Source of the DNA: RGIG5612 sp963589005
GTDB lineage: Bacteria; Bacillota; Clostridia; Lachnospirales; Lachnospiraceae
Length of the DNA stretch: 32,217 nucleotides
Reading direction: 5' to 3'
NCBI GenBank assembly: GCA_963589005.1
Contig: CAVAJR010000027.1
Span: forward strand, 1-32,217
In this document: one piece after another, positions 23,475 through 32,191 of the stretch
How the letters are laid out: every line of letters starts with the position of its first letter
Position numbering within the stretch: position 1 is the first letter of the stretch
Translations under genes and position numbers: made by a program
The notes under the pieces: model-generated
Databases searched by the model: none
Told to the model about the DNA's origin: nothing
What the model saw: the letters and a program-made list of their open reading frames with translations, nothing else

Positions 23475-25616
23475 ATGAAGAAATTATTAGCTATCTTACT
23501 TTCTGCTACTATGATCTTCGCTCTTTGCGCAACATCTTTTGCAGGTGAAGGCGGAGCAACATGGGCAGATTATCAGCAGTATCTCATTGACACAGCAGGA
23601 TCAAATGCTCCTGACCTTCAGGAGTTCACAGATCAGGTTATGGCAATCGGAAGCTGGGAAGAACTTGATCAGACAGTTTCTCCATGGGATCAGATGTTCA
23701 CAACAATCGGTCTTTCAACATGGGAAGAATTCCAGGCAGGCGATGTTAAGGAAGCAGCAGTTCCTGCAGGCGAGAACATGGGCGGTGGCTCAGGTGATGA
23801 CGCTTCTGCAGAAGGCGAAGCTCCTGCAGGCGAATCAGCAGAGGCTCCAGCAGACGCTCCTGCAGACGCAGCTCCGGCTGAAGAAGGAGAATCAGGCGGC
23901 GAGTCAGCTGGCGAATCAGCTGGTGCATCTGAAGATGCTCTCATTGCTCTTCAGAACGAAGAAGACGGCAGCGCTCTTGAACCAATCGTTGAAGGTTCAT
24001 TCGCAGGCACAGCTCTTGCATACCCACGTTTTGCTACAGTAGTTAATGCTGATGCTACAGAAGATATCACAGATGATGTTTCATGGCACAATGGCGTTAT
24101 CTTCACAGAAGGTGAGCATAAGGTTTCTGGCATCACAATCGCTATGAACTCAGCAGCTGACGGTTCTGACACAAATGACTTCTCAGGTCTTGGTGCAGCA
24201 GTAGCAGCATTTGGCAAGGGTACAATCGCTACAATCGAGAATTCTACAATCGAAACAACTGGTGTTGCTAAGCTTGCTCTTTTCACAGATAACGGAGCAA
24301 TCTCAATCGTTAAGAATTCATCACTTTCTTCACACAGCGGTACAATCTATGATGGTTATATCTCAACAGCTGACCAGACTTTAATGGTTTCACCTCCATG
24401 GGTACTGGGACTTGGCGGAGCTAAGACAAATGCTCGTACAACTAACCTCATGGGTGATTACTCAGTAGCAGCATATGTTGATTCTTCATTCTATGCAGCT
24501 GGCTGGGGTGCTCTTTCAGTTGACTCTGGTACAAACATGAACATGGTAATCGTTAACTGCTCAGTAGAAGTAGAAGATTCTGGTTACGGCGCTTACACAA
24601 TCGGCAGCTCAACAGAAGATTACTATGGTGTAACTGAGAAAGTTTCTACATACGCTAACATCATGACAGGCGGTATCGCTACATATCAGTCATACGTAGG
24701 CGGAACAGACATCGACGTTGTTCAGTTCAGCGGCGAGACAGACGAGTACGGATTCGGTGCAAACGGTACAGTAGTAGCAACAGTTAAGTCTGATGCAGTA
24801 GCTGACGGCGAAGTTGTTAATTCTGTAATTGATTCTGAAAACTTTGGTTTCATGTGCCATGCAAATGGTTCAGACGGATGGAACATCGTTAACCTTCTTG
24901 ACGGAACAGTAGTTAACTCTGCAAATGCTACATTCCTTGTAAAGAAGATCAACTCACAGTTCACAATCGACAATGCAACAGTTAACCCTGCTGACGGCGT
25001 TCTTCTTCAGATCATTGATAATGATGATGATTATGTAGGCGTTGACCCTACAATCGAATGGGGATCAGACAATGGCTATGGACATAAATTTGGTACACAT
25101 ATGCCTACATTCAATTCAGTATTCCACGAGGAAGCTGGATATGCTAATGAATTTGCTGTAAATGAAACAGACGTTGCTGATAACTGGACATCAGAGCTTA
25201 ATATTTCTAATACAGAAATCACTGGTGATGTTTGGAACTCAACAGGTTATGTAGGATCAAACCCTGCAACAACACTTACAGTTAACCTTTCAGACGGTGC
25301 AGCTCTTACAGGTCTTATCTCAGCAGGCGCATTCTCACACGATACTAAGGATGCAACAGTTGGTGATGGCGACTGGTCAGCAGCTTCAGTTCTTGGCCAT
25401 GTAACAAATATCGTTAACTCAAACGGCAAGAACCTTGTAAACGTTGCTCTTACAGCTGACGCTGTATGGAATGTAACAGCTGACTGCACAATCGATACTC
25501 TTACTGTAGCTGACAGCGCTCAGGTTATCATCCCTGAAGGTGTTACTCTTACAGTTGGTGATGTTGATTACACAGCTACAACAATCACAGCTGAATTATT
25601 AGAAGCAGCTGCTTAA
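23475..25616 (+). CDS. Secreted beta-helix-like protein of unknown function
   Basis: The 713-aa exported protein has a signal peptide (MKKLLAILLSATMIFALCAT, cleavage near SFA|GE, residue 23). Residues 24-95 form a Trp-containing helical region with two similar WxxY/F-type segments. Residues about 95-160 are an Ala/Glu/Gly/Ser/Pro linker. The rest to about 700 has Thr/Asn/Val/Gly-rich strands with recurring IENSTIE/IVNCSVE/VVNSVID-like turns, as in right-handed beta-helix proteins. There is no LPXTG, membrane anchor or S-layer-homology domain. Codon use is strongly restricted (ACA, GCT/GCA, CTT, AAC), unlike neighbouring genes, which with the promoter suggests very high expression. It stands alone with its own terminator. 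The function is not recognised; a surface or adhesion role is a guess. Confidence 0.9.
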   Translation: MKKLLAILLSATMIFALCATSFAGEGGATWADYQQYLIDTAGSNAPDLQEFTDQVMAIGSWEELDQTVSPWDQMFTTIGLSTWEEFQAGDVKEAAVPAGENMGGGSGDDASAEGEAPAGESAEAPADAPADAAPAEEGESGGESAGESAGASEDALIALQNEEDGSALEPIVEGSFAGTALAYPRFATVVNADATEDITDDVSWHNGVIFTEGEHKVSGITIAMNSAADGSDTNDFSGLGAAVAAFGKGTIATIENSTIETTGVAKLALFTDNGAISIVKNSSLSSHSGTIYDGYISTADQTLMVSPPWVLGLGGAKTNARTTNLMGDYSVAAYVDSSFYAAGWGALSVDSGTNMNMVIVNCSVEVEDSGYGAYTIGSSTEDYYGVTEKVSTYANIMTGGIATYQSYVGGTDIDVVQFSGETDEYGFGANGTVVATVKSDAVADGEVVNSVIDSENFGFMCHANGSDGWNIVNLLDGTVVNSANATFLVKKINSQFTIDNATVNPADGVLLQIIDNDDDYVGVDPTIEWGSDNGYGHKFGTHMPTFNSVFHEEAGYANEFAVNETDVADNWTSELNISNTEITGDVWNSTGYVGSNPATTLTVNLSDGAALTGLISAGAFSHDTKDATVGDGDWSAASVLGHVTNIVNSNGKNLVNVALTADAVWNVTADCTIDTLTVADSAQVIIPEGVTLTVGDVDYTATTITAELLEAAA

Positions 25617-25657
25617 TCAAAAGCAATTCTAATCATTTTATCACATTGTTTACCATG

Positions 25658-25693
25658 GAGGATGTCACTAAGGTGACATCCTCTTATATTATT
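25658..25693 (+). terminator. Terminator of the secreted protein gene
   Basis: GAGGATGTCAC (25658-25668) pairs perfectly with GTGACATCCTC (25673-25683) around a TAAG loop. TTATATTATT follows on the plus strand, 41 nt after the stop codon. Confidence 0.9.
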
Positions 25694-25706
25694 GGAACTG
25701 AAGAAT

Positions 25707-25742
25707 TTAGCTCCGGTGGAACAATGTTCCATCCGGAGCTAA
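25707..25742 (-). terminator. Long hairpin, probable carboxypeptidase terminator
   Basis: A 16-bp stem with a single bulged base (TTAGCTCCGGTGGAAC against its complement) has an AAT loop. On the minus strand it is followed by ATTCTTC. It lies about 140 nt past the end of the D-Ala-D-Ala carboxypeptidase gene, convergent with the terminator at 25658. It could also act as a stabilising 3' structure. Confidence 0.5.
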
Positions 25743-25811
25743 TACAGAATCTGTATTTATTATTTCTTCTTACTAACAAGCACAATTGACAGACTTCACA
25801 TAGCCTATGTG
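25741..25811. repeat. Two further palindromes in the convergent gap
   Basis: AATACAGA-A-TCTGTATT (25741-25757) and CACATAG-C-CTATGTG (25797-25811) are near-perfect palindromes with single-base centres. Together with the hairpins at 25658 and 25707 they make four inverted repeats within 154 bp. Protein-binding sites or extra transcription stops are possible; nothing decides between them. Confidence 0.5.
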
Positions 25812-25880
25812 CAGAAGCGATTCTTAAGAGTATCTCAGATATATCAGATATTTTTACTATAAATGTTCATTTGTCAGTAT

Positions 25881-27374
25881 TCACTGCAGCTGATTTTTAG
25901 CCCAGGTAAGCAGTAATTCCGGCACCTGATATCTGTCGATATTTGATTCTGCTCCAAGAGTGATTGCAACCAATATATGTTCGCCGTCAGAAGCTGATGT
26001 TTTGACTGCTCCTACGAGGCAGCAATCAGCCTCGTCAGTTGTTCCTGTTTTTAATCCGATGGCATCTGTCATATTGTTAAGCAGCTGACTTGTATTGCTT
26101 ATAGTATAATCAAATGAAGACAGATACATTTCCTTGCAGCTGGTAAATTCAATGATCTGCGGATATTTCTTAAGTATTACAGCAGATAATTTAAACAGAT
26201 CAGCCGCTGTCATCTGATTTTGTCTTCTCGATGCCATGACTGAATCCGAGTAATCCGGAAGCCCATTTGAATTGACAAATTTAGCACTGTCAAGACCTAT
26301 TATCTTGGCCATTTCATTCATCATAATAACAAAATTATCCTCGGTTCCCGCTATATACTCTGCCAGAGCCATTGCAGATTCATTGCTTGATGCTATAAGT
26401 GTTGCAGCAATCAATTCTCTTACTGTAATCTGCTGACCTATATCCATATAGAGCGTTCCGTTCCCTGACTGAGCCAGTGTCGCACATTCTTCTGATATAG
26501 TTACAACATCATCCATGCTTATCTTGCCCAGTTCAATATATCTGGCTGTTATAAAATATGTCATTAGTTTCGATGTACTTGCTATGGCATTCAGGTTATT
26601 TTCCTTATATCCGTATAAGATCTCGCCTGTCGTTGCATCCCCCACGACTACTCCCCTGCTCAGATCAAAAAAGCCATCCTGTTCATATTCACTAATGTCT
26701 ATATTCCAACCTCTGTCCGTATATATATGAAGAGAACTGTCGGAGGTTTTTTCAATAGTAATTCCAAACGCCAGTTCTATATCCAGCACATTCATATATA
26801 TATCCGAAAGTATACTTAATTGATATGTATAATATCTTACAGAGTTTCCGTCTATGGTCAGTGGGTTCATATATAATTCCAAATACTCATAATCTGGTCT
26901 GACTATAGGCTCATTTACAATTGCCTCCTGAAGCAAATTGCCATTTACATCATATAGATTTCCGGTTTCATCATAATAATCGCCTGGGTTTGTTTCCGGC
27001 TCCTGTACTGTATCTCCTTCTGCCGTTGTCTCTTCCTCTGTGGTAGGCTCTTCATATGGTATTCCGGTCGTTATAGTATATATGTCATATTCAGTATCTT
27101 TTGCAAAATTAAATTGTTTAGAGGTTCCGCTGAGCACTTTGGCCAGGTCTGTAAGTGAAAGAAATATCTTGTTATCATAGCCATTGGTATAAGCACCCAC
27201 CGTAAGTTCGGATACCTCCCCAGCATCCACATTTATACTGTAATCTCTGGCAACCATAAGTTCGGCAGCTTCAATTCTTGATGTTGCAGGTATAATTAAT
27301 ACAGCAGTCATAATCATCACCATAACTGCTGCAAAAAAACTTCTTATTAATTTTATTTCCTTTTTATTATCCAT
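25881..27374 (-). CDS. D-alanyl-D-alanine carboxypeptidase (peptidase S11)
   Basis: The 497-aa exported DD-carboxypeptidase trims the terminal D-Ala of peptidoglycan stem peptides. There is a signal or anchor helix at about 12-30. A long N-terminal part (about 40-235) resembles a copper-amine-oxidase N-like stalk, interrupted by a Glu/Thr-rich stretch near 105-130. The S11 catalytic domain follows with ASTSKLMTYF (nucleophile near 267), SSNESAMAL (SxN near 330) and GLKTGTTDEA (KTG near 438). It stands alone, with AGGAGGAAGG ahead of the ATG. Its leader shares an unusual element with ilvA. There is no C-terminal amphipathic anchor like that of DacA, so the anchor must be the N-terminus. Confidence 0.94.
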   Translation of the reverse strand: MDNKKEIKLIRSFFAAVMVMIMTAVLIIPATSRIEAAELMVARDYSINVDAGEVSELTVGAYTNGYDNKIFLSLTDLAKVLSGTSKQFNFAKDTEYDIYTITTGIPYEEPTTEEETTAEGDTVQEPETNPGDYYDETGNLYDVNGNLLQEAIVNEPIVRPDYEYLELYMNPLTIDGNSVRYYTYQLSILSDIYMNVLDIELAFGITIEKTSDSSLHIYTDRGWNIDISEYEQDGFFDLSRGVVVGDATTGEILYGYKENNLNAIASTSKLMTYFITARYIELGKISMDDVVTISEECATLAQSGNGTLYMDIGQQITVRELIAATLIASSNESAMALAEYIAGTEDNFVIMMNEMAKIIGLDSAKFVNSNGLPDYSDSVMASRRQNQMTAADLFKLSAVILKKYPQIIEFTSCKEMYLSSFDYTISNTSQLLNNMTDAIGLKTGTTDEADCCLVGAVKTSASDGEHILVAITLGAESNIDRYQVPELLLTWAKNQLQ

Positions 27375-27384
27375 CCTTCCTCCT

Positions 27385-27430
27385 CTACTACAATTTACCT
27401 ATGGTTAATATCTCTTTCCGCCAGTAAGGA
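27385..27430 (-). promoter_or_regulatory. Shared leader element, copy 1 (carboxypeptidase gene)
   Basis: The minus-strand core is CTTACTGGC-N3-AAGAG-N-TATTAACCAT (27401-27428), followed 6 nt later by ATTGTAGTAG just ahead of the ribosome binding site. Of the 28 core positions, 24 are identical to copy 2 upstream of ilvA. It may be a promoter for an alternative sigma factor, an operator or an RNA element. The flanking gap 27431-27563 shows no other clear feature. Confidence 0.6.
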
Positions 27431-27563
27431 ATATTCATCAGGTTTCCCATAAATAGTCGTTATGCACCTGTTCACAGCATATCCTTAAAACTGCCGTATC
27501 GTTTTTAATGACTTCCCCTTAACATGACAGAGACATCTTCACATGTTGTATAATTGCTGCATT

Positions 27564-28121
27564 TTACTTATATACTAAATCACCTTTTATTTTATCAGAG
27601 ACTTTTCTGCCATACAGCTGATTTATCAGTTCAAGCGCAAATGGTATTGCAGCTCCCGGTGCTCTGCCTGTTATTATATTTCCATCGACAACAACATCTT
27701 GAGCCACAGCAATTGCCCCTGTCATCGTAGGTTCACATGAAGGATAACATGTGGCTCTCTTTCCATTAAGAATCCCGCATTTACCCAGAACGCCAGGTGC
27801 AGCGCATATTGCAGCTACAAGTTTGTTAGCGGCAAATTCCTTGCACTGTTTTTCAACAATCTTACTCTTCATAAGATTGTCAGTTCCAACTCCGCCGCCT
27901 GGAAGAACTACCATATCATATGGTGCATAATCGATATCTTCTGCCATTGCATCCGTAAGTATCTCTATATTATGTGCACCTACCACATTCAGCCTGTTCA
28001 TAATAGATGCCATGGTAACCTCTGCGCCTGCGCGTCTCAGGAGATCGACAGTTACCAAAGCCTCACATTCTTCATATCCATCTGCAATAAATATTACAAC
28101 ACTTCTTTTATTATCTTCCAT
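27564..28121 (-). CDS. DJ-1/PfpI family protein
   Basis: The 185-aa cytosolic protein of the DJ-1/ThiJ/PfpI superfamily has the conserved Glu in DGYEECEAL (about 14-22) and the nucleophile-elbow Cys in VAAICAAPGVLGKCG (about 103-117), followed by the GRAPGAAIPFALEL segment (about 153-166). It is closest in pattern to the DJ-1/YajL branch, often linked to oxidative stress and carbonyl damage. The true activity cannot be fixed from sequence. GAAAGGAGAG precedes the ATG and a perfect TATAAT lies at 28151-28156 with a weak -35, so it is its own unit. The stop is followed by no convincing terminator. Confidence 0.9.
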   Translation of the reverse strand: MEDNKRSVVIFIADGYEECEALVTVDLLRRAGAEVTMASIMNRLNVVGAHNIEILTDAMAEDIDYAPYDMVVLPGGGVGTDNLMKSKIVEKQCKEFAANKLVAAICAAPGVLGKCGILNGKRATCYPSCEPTMTGAIAVAQDVVVDGNIITGRAPGAAIPFALELINQLYGRKVSDKIKGDLVYK

Positions 28122-28206
28122 GGCTTATCTCTCCTTTCAAATTTGCATACATTATATCTTTGATCGTAATATGCTTTTCAGCAGACTGGCGGTATGCAGA
28201 CACTGC

Positions 28207-28285
28207 TAATATCATAAGCATCCATATCAAGTACATCCAGTGCATATTGCTTTCCAAGTGCCATAGGACCGCAATGTATTACCTC
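28207..28285 (-). pseudogene. 79-bp duplicated fragment of the alpha/beta hydrolase gene
   Basis: These 79 bases equal 28589-28667 inside the neighbouring hydrolase gene at 78 of 79 positions (only 28241 T against 28623 C). They keep the same orientation at an offset of 382 bp. They would encode the EVIHCGPMALGKQYALDVL region but are bounded by an in-frame stop on one side and unrelated sequence on the other. It is a dead remnant in the gap between the hydrolase and DJ-1 genes. The rest of the gap (28286-28355) shows no gene. Confidence 0.93.
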
Positions 28286-28355
28286 TCAAAATTGTCTGCA
28301 CCCATCGCTTGCTGGCTTTAAACAGCCTAAACAGCTGACCTGAACAACCTGTATA

Positions 28356-29204
28356 TTATTTTCTTAGACGAGCGAAATCATCCATATATTTTATCGCTTC
28401 CAGGTCATGCTCCAGATTGAACATATGCTCTCCGTTTTCAATAGTTACAAGCTTAATTCTCTCCTCGTCTGTCATGCCCTCCGGCTTGGTACTAAGATAT
28501 GCTGTAACTGCACGCTTTGAATTGTCGATACTAACTATCTTATCATCCGTTCCGTGTACGATAAGAACCCGTCCTTTATACTTACTTATAATATCATAAG
28601 CATCCATATCAAGTACATCCAGCGCATATTGCTTTCCAAGTGCCATAGGACCGCAATGTATTACCTCAGGCAGATTGTTTAGATCAACCCTCGTTCTCAT
28701 CACCTTGCCCGATCTGGCATCGTCCGGAATACATAATGCCGGATAAAACAGGCACAACTTCTGGATAGGATATTTGTTTTTGGCAGCAACAATTGCACTT
28801 ACATATCCTCCCTGACTGCATCCCATCAGAAATATTCTGTTACGGTCAACATACTGCAGTCCTCTGACATAATCTATGACTGCTTCCAGATCCTGTACCT
28901 CAGTAAGCACTGTCATGTCAGTGGTTTTGCCATCACTTCTGTTTCCGCTTATGGAGCCGCCATTAAAATCGAAACAAAAGGCTGCATAACCCAACTCAGA
29001 AAATTCCATAGCGTAATGACGCGTCGTATTTAGTCTTGCCATTATTCCATGGCATACAATCGCTATCGGAAGATTTTCACCCTCCGGTCTGTATTCATAG
29101 CCTCTTATAGTTAATTCGTCCCGTTTACATTCAAATTCCCGCTCAGTTACTCCCCTGGGAATTATCCTGTGTGGTATTCTGTCACTAAATAATGTCTCAC
29201 TCAT
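28356..29204 (-). CDS. Alpha/beta hydrolase (serine esterase/peptidase-like)
   Basis: The 282-aa soluble hydrolase has the oxyanion region IVCHGIMARLN (about 49-59), the nucleophile elbow MGCSQGGYVSA (Ser near 136), the acid in VHGTDDKIVS (about 220-229) and the final His in ENGEHMFNLEHD (about 260). It resembles the S9-like or lysophospholipase-like hydrolases; no substrate can be named. The ATG lies inside the end of ilvA (8-base overlap), so it is the second gene of that unit. An internal 79-bp piece is duplicated downstream. Confidence 0.88.
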   Translation of the reverse strand: MSETLFSDRIPHRIIPRGVTEREFECKRDELTIRGYEYRPEGENLPIAIVCHGIMARLNTTRHYAMEFSELGYAAFCFDFNGGSISGNRSDGKTTDMTVLTEVQDLEAVIDYVRGLQYVDRNRIFLMGCSQGGYVSAIVAAKNKYPIQKLCLFYPALCIPDDARSGKVMRTRVDLNNLPEVIHCGPMALGKQYALDVLDMDAYDIISKYKGRVLIVHGTDDKIVSIDNSKRAVTAYLSTKPEGMTDEERIKLVTIENGEHMFNLEHDLEAIKYMDDFARLRK

Positions 29205-30396
29205 TTACTATATTAAACCCTGCTTTTGTCAATTCATCCTTGATCTGCTTAATCTGCTCAAAGCTCTTGGTTTCCATACTTACCCTAAGAATACAACTTG
29301 AAATAGGCATATTTGCATCTGACTGTTCATGATGAACAGCTGTTACATTGCCGCCGCACTGTGCGATAACACGGCTTACACCCTCAAGCTGTCCCGGCTT
29401 ATCGGCAAGTGCCAGCTGAAGCGTTGCACTCCTGCCGCTTGTTGCAAGACCTCTTGCTATAACTCTTGACAGGATATTTACATCAATATTACCGCCTGAG
29501 AGAATGCAAACCGTTTTCTTGCCCTCAAGAGGCAGATCTGAGAACATGGCTGCTGCAACACTTACAGCTCCTGCTCCTTCTGTAATAAGCTTTTGTCTTT
29601 CAAGAAGCTTTAATATAGCAGCCGCAATCTGATCCTCCGTAACAGTTACAATATCATCAACATAATTTTCAACTATCTGAAGCGTAGTATCCCCCGGAGT
29701 CTTAACAGCAATACCATCTGCAAATGTTGCAACTGTATCCAGCGTTACTGACTGTCCCTCCTTAACGCTTCTAAACATGCTAGGTGCATTTGCTGCCTGA
29801 ACACCATACACCTTAATATTTGGATTAAGGCTCTTAACTGCATAAGCAACACCCGATATAAGGCCGCCGCCACCGATAGGACATAAAATCGCATCCACAT
29901 CCTTTAACTGATTAAGTATCTCCAGACCGATAGTACCCTGGCCGGCAATTACATAATCATCGTCAAATGGATGAATAAATGTAGCTCCGCTCTCCTTCTG
30001 CAGTTCAACAGCCTTGTCATGAGCATCATCATATGTTCCCTTTACGAGACAAACATCAGCCCCCAAATGCTTAGTTGCTTCAATCTTGCTGATCGGAGCT
30101 CCGTCAGGCATACAAATCGTACTCTTAATACCCATTCTGGTAGCCGCAAGTGCAACGCCCTGCGCATGATTGCCTGCGCTGCATGCAATAATTCCGCATG
30201 CCTTCTGCTCTTCAGACAACTGGCTGATCTTATAATATGCACCTCTCAATTTAAAACTTCCTGTAACCTGCAGATTTTCTGTTTTTAAATAGATCTCTCT
30301 GCCGTCTACAAATTCCGGTGCGTATATTAAGTCGGTTACTCTTGCTACGTCCTTGAGTATATATGATGCCTGATATATTTGATCCAAAGTTAACAT
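29197..30396 (-). CDS. ilvA: Threonine ammonia-lyase with ACT domain
   Basis: The 399-aa PLP enzyme converts threonine to 2-oxobutanoate, the first step towards isoleucine or a catabolic route. The PLP Lys lies in TGSFKLRGAYYKI (about 45-57), the substrate loop is SAGNHAQG (about 73-80), and the phosphate-binding Gly loop is GGGGLISG (about 178-185). A single ACT domain occupies about 325-399. The length and single ACT domain resemble the shorter TdcB/IlvA form rather than the about 510-aa two-ACT biosynthetic type. AGAGGG precedes the ATG. The leader carries the element shared with the carboxypeptidase gene; no T-box is visible. It is cotranscribed with the hydrolase. Confidence 0.95.
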   Translation of the reverse strand: MLTLDQIYQASYILKDVARVTDLIYAPEFVDGREIYLKTENLQVTGSFKLRGAYYKISQLSEEQKACGIIACSAGNHAQGVALAATRMGIKSTICMPDGAPISKIEATKHLGADVCLVKGTYDDAHDKAVELQKESGATFIHPFDDDYVIAGQGTIGLEILNQLKDVDAILCPIGGGGLISGVAYAVKSLNPNIKVYGVQAANAPSMFRSVKEGQSVTLDTVATFADGIAVKTPGDTTLQIVENYVDDIVTVTEDQIAAAILKLLERQKLITEGAGAVSVAAAMFSDLPLEGKKTVCILSGGNIDVNILSRVIARGLATSGRSATLQLALADKPGQLEGVSRVIAQCGGNVTAVHHEQSDANMPISSCILRVSMETKSFEQIKQIKDELTKAGFNIVNE

Positions 30397-30416
30397 ATTT
30401 TATTATTTCCCTCTTT

Positions 30417-30460
30417 CTACTACAATAATTTATGGTTAATAACTCTTACAGCCAGTAAGA
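30417..30460 (-). promoter_or_regulatory. Shared leader element, copy 2 (ilvA)
   Basis: The core at 30432-30459 and the ATTGTAGTAG block (30417-30426) match copy 1 at 27385-27430. They lie immediately upstream of the ilvA ribosome binding site. The remainder of the gap up to rsmJ (30461-30646) is AT-rich with an isolated TATAAT (minus strand, near 30560) but no good -35. Confidence 0.6.
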
Positions 30461-30646
30461 AATTATCCATCTTGTTACTTAAGATAGAGCAATTTGCAGT
30501 ATAACTGTATTTGCCACTACTATAATGTTTTTCAGTTTTGTTTATTCTGAACCTTTATTATAATTACACCAAATGGTCGTAAGTCCTGAAAACAAGCCAT
30601 TTTTCAAATAAAAAAACAGCATATATCCCGTATTAAGATAATGATA

Positions 30647-31711
30647 TCACTTTATATTAATGATACAATCATATCTTATTGACTTTCCTGTCAACGAATA
30701 TGAAGGCTTAATTCCGGCTAGGTACGGTCCCTTAAGAGGTCTTTTAATTATAATCTTTTGTGGTCTTGCTGCCATGGCCGCCTCCATCATAGCCTCTTCA
30801 TCGCTGCATGGACGCTCAAGATTATGAATTAATTGGAACTTCTTCTTAACCAGTCCAGATTTTTGACGTTCAGGAAACATCGGATCCAGCAAAATAATAT
30901 CCGGTGGTTTTGCAGCATTTCCTTCAATATTCATTTCTCGTTTATTATTGCCGCTGTCAGCTTCTCCTTCAATATCTGCGCAATCATTAATATCACATCT
31001 CAACTCGCGCATGGCCTCTATGCTATCGCCATTGACAAGCCTCATCCTTGACACTGCCTCCGAAAGTTCAGGTATGTTCCTTGCCCGTTCAAGTGAGTCC
31101 TTAACGAGAATATAAATAATCGGATCCTTCTCATATAATACCACTTCAAACCCGGCTGCAGCTAAAAGAAGAGAATCCTCAGCCATTCCGGCCGTCGCGT
31201 CAAGTACTGTCTTACATTTGTCAGAGAATTTAGCAGCCTTAACCAACAATTCACTGCTGAGATTGTTTTTCTTTAATCTCTTTATCATATGTGTAAGGTC
31301 AGCATACATTTCCATACCATCCTTACATAAGGATACCCCAGCAGAACTTACTTTTATATATAGTCTATTCTCAATATTATGTTTTATTACTTCGTGTTCA
31401 ATGTCTTTGCAGCAGGCTTCTTTCTGTCTTTTATTTATCCTGTTATTCTGTATACTGTCTGTTTGTTTATGATTTACAGATTTGATGCTGCCTGCATTAT
31501 TATTCGTCAATTTACCGAAACAGTCTATATCAGCCTTAATGTCGCTAGGACCACTGTCTGTGTTTTCAAAACATGAATTTATAATATCGGCCTGCAGCTT
31601 GTCAGCTATACTTTGTGCCTTCTCAATACTTCTTATATCGCCGCAGACTACAACAATATCATCGCAAGCCTCCTTTAAAATATCTGTTTTCGCACAGTCC
31701 GACATTATCAT
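30647..31711 (-). CDS. RsmJ-like SAM-dependent methyltransferase with insertions
   Basis: The 354-aa protein carries the RsmJ (16S rRNA m2G1516 methyltransferase) motifs: DATAGMAEDSLLLAAAGFEV (SAM loop, about 170-189), LLDPMFPERQKSGLVKKK (about 274-291) with the DPMFP catalytic motif, and IIIKRPLKGPYLAG (about 323-336). RsmJ is normally about 250 aa. The excess comes from a polar Asn/Lys/Ser-rich stretch at about 50-108 and a second, Asp/Glu/Asn-rich one at about 240-270, just before the DPMFP motif. No good ribosome binding site stands before either the first Met or the Met at residue 3. It seems monocistronic. Confidence 0.88.
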   Translation of the reverse strand: MIMSDCAKTDILKEACDDIVVVCGDIRSIEKAQSIADKLQADIINSCFENTDSGPSDIKADIDCFGKLTNNNAGSIKSVNHKQTDSIQNNRINKRQKEACCKDIEHEVIKHNIENRLYIKVSSAGVSLCKDGMEMYADLTHMIKRLKKNNLSSELLVKAAKFSDKCKTVLDATAGMAEDSLLLAAAGFEVVLYEKDPIIYILVKDSLERARNIPELSEAVSRMRLVNGDSIEAMRELRCDINDCADIEGEADSGNNKREMNIEGNAAKPPDIILLDPMFPERQKSGLVKKKFQLIHNLERPCSDEEAMMEAAMAARPQKIIIKRPLKGPYLAGIKPSYSLTGKSIRYDCIINIK

Positions 31712-32154
31712 CTGAATTAAAAATCAAAAATTGTTAAGTTAGTAATATTCTATATTTATAAGCAGCGATTTTGCTGCCTATACAAAATCATCCCATATCA
31801 CGCTCTTTATCACCAGGCAACAGTTAATTCATTTCTCAGCAGTAACTTATGTCTAGCAATCATGGAGCATCTTCGATTGAAAATGTTCCACGCCTAACCT
31901 GCGCCATAAATACAGCCGTTAAAATCAACTATATGAACTATGCTGCATGCTACTCTGAGTTGTTATTGGCATTAATATTCTAATATCCAGTATACTGTTT
32001 TTTATAATCACATCCTATAAATATATGCAAACGTCTTATATTCTGCATTTTTCATGACTTTCAATGATATGACTAATCAAAATACTTATACTAGACTTGA
32101 ATAATATCATAAAAACGCAATAAATACGAGATTACTAAATCTATTTTATTTCAT
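31712..32154. other. AT-rich region without a gene
   Basis: No reading frame of convincing length is present on either strand. A small hairpin GCAGC/GCTGC lies at 31762-31777, about 50 nt upstream of rsmJ. A 10-bp palindrome CAGTATACTG lies at 31988-31997. TTGCAT-N18-TATAAA on the minus strand near 32000-32030 could be the rsmJ promoter, which would give it a leader of nearly 300 nt. Nothing else is recognised. Confidence 0.5.
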
Positions 32155-32185
32155 TAAAAAAAAGACTTCCAAATGCTGGAAATCT
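32155..32185 (-). terminator. Terminator of a gene entering from the right edge
   Basis: AGA-TTCCA and TGGAA-TCT arms (32163-32185, one opposed mismatch, 5-nt loop) are followed on the minus strand by eight T (32156-32163). It ends a minus-strand transcript that comes from beyond the window. Confidence 0.7.
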
Positions 32186-32191
32186 CTTTTC

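Noticed and set aside
23690..23944. Minus-strand Ala/Ser/Pro-rich reading frame inside the secreted protein gene
   Set aside because: Its composition is simply the complement of the low-complexity linker, and no ribosome binding site is present.
30397..30646. T-box leader upstream of ilvA
   Set aside because: No T-box sequence, specifier loop or antiterminator/terminator pair could be found.
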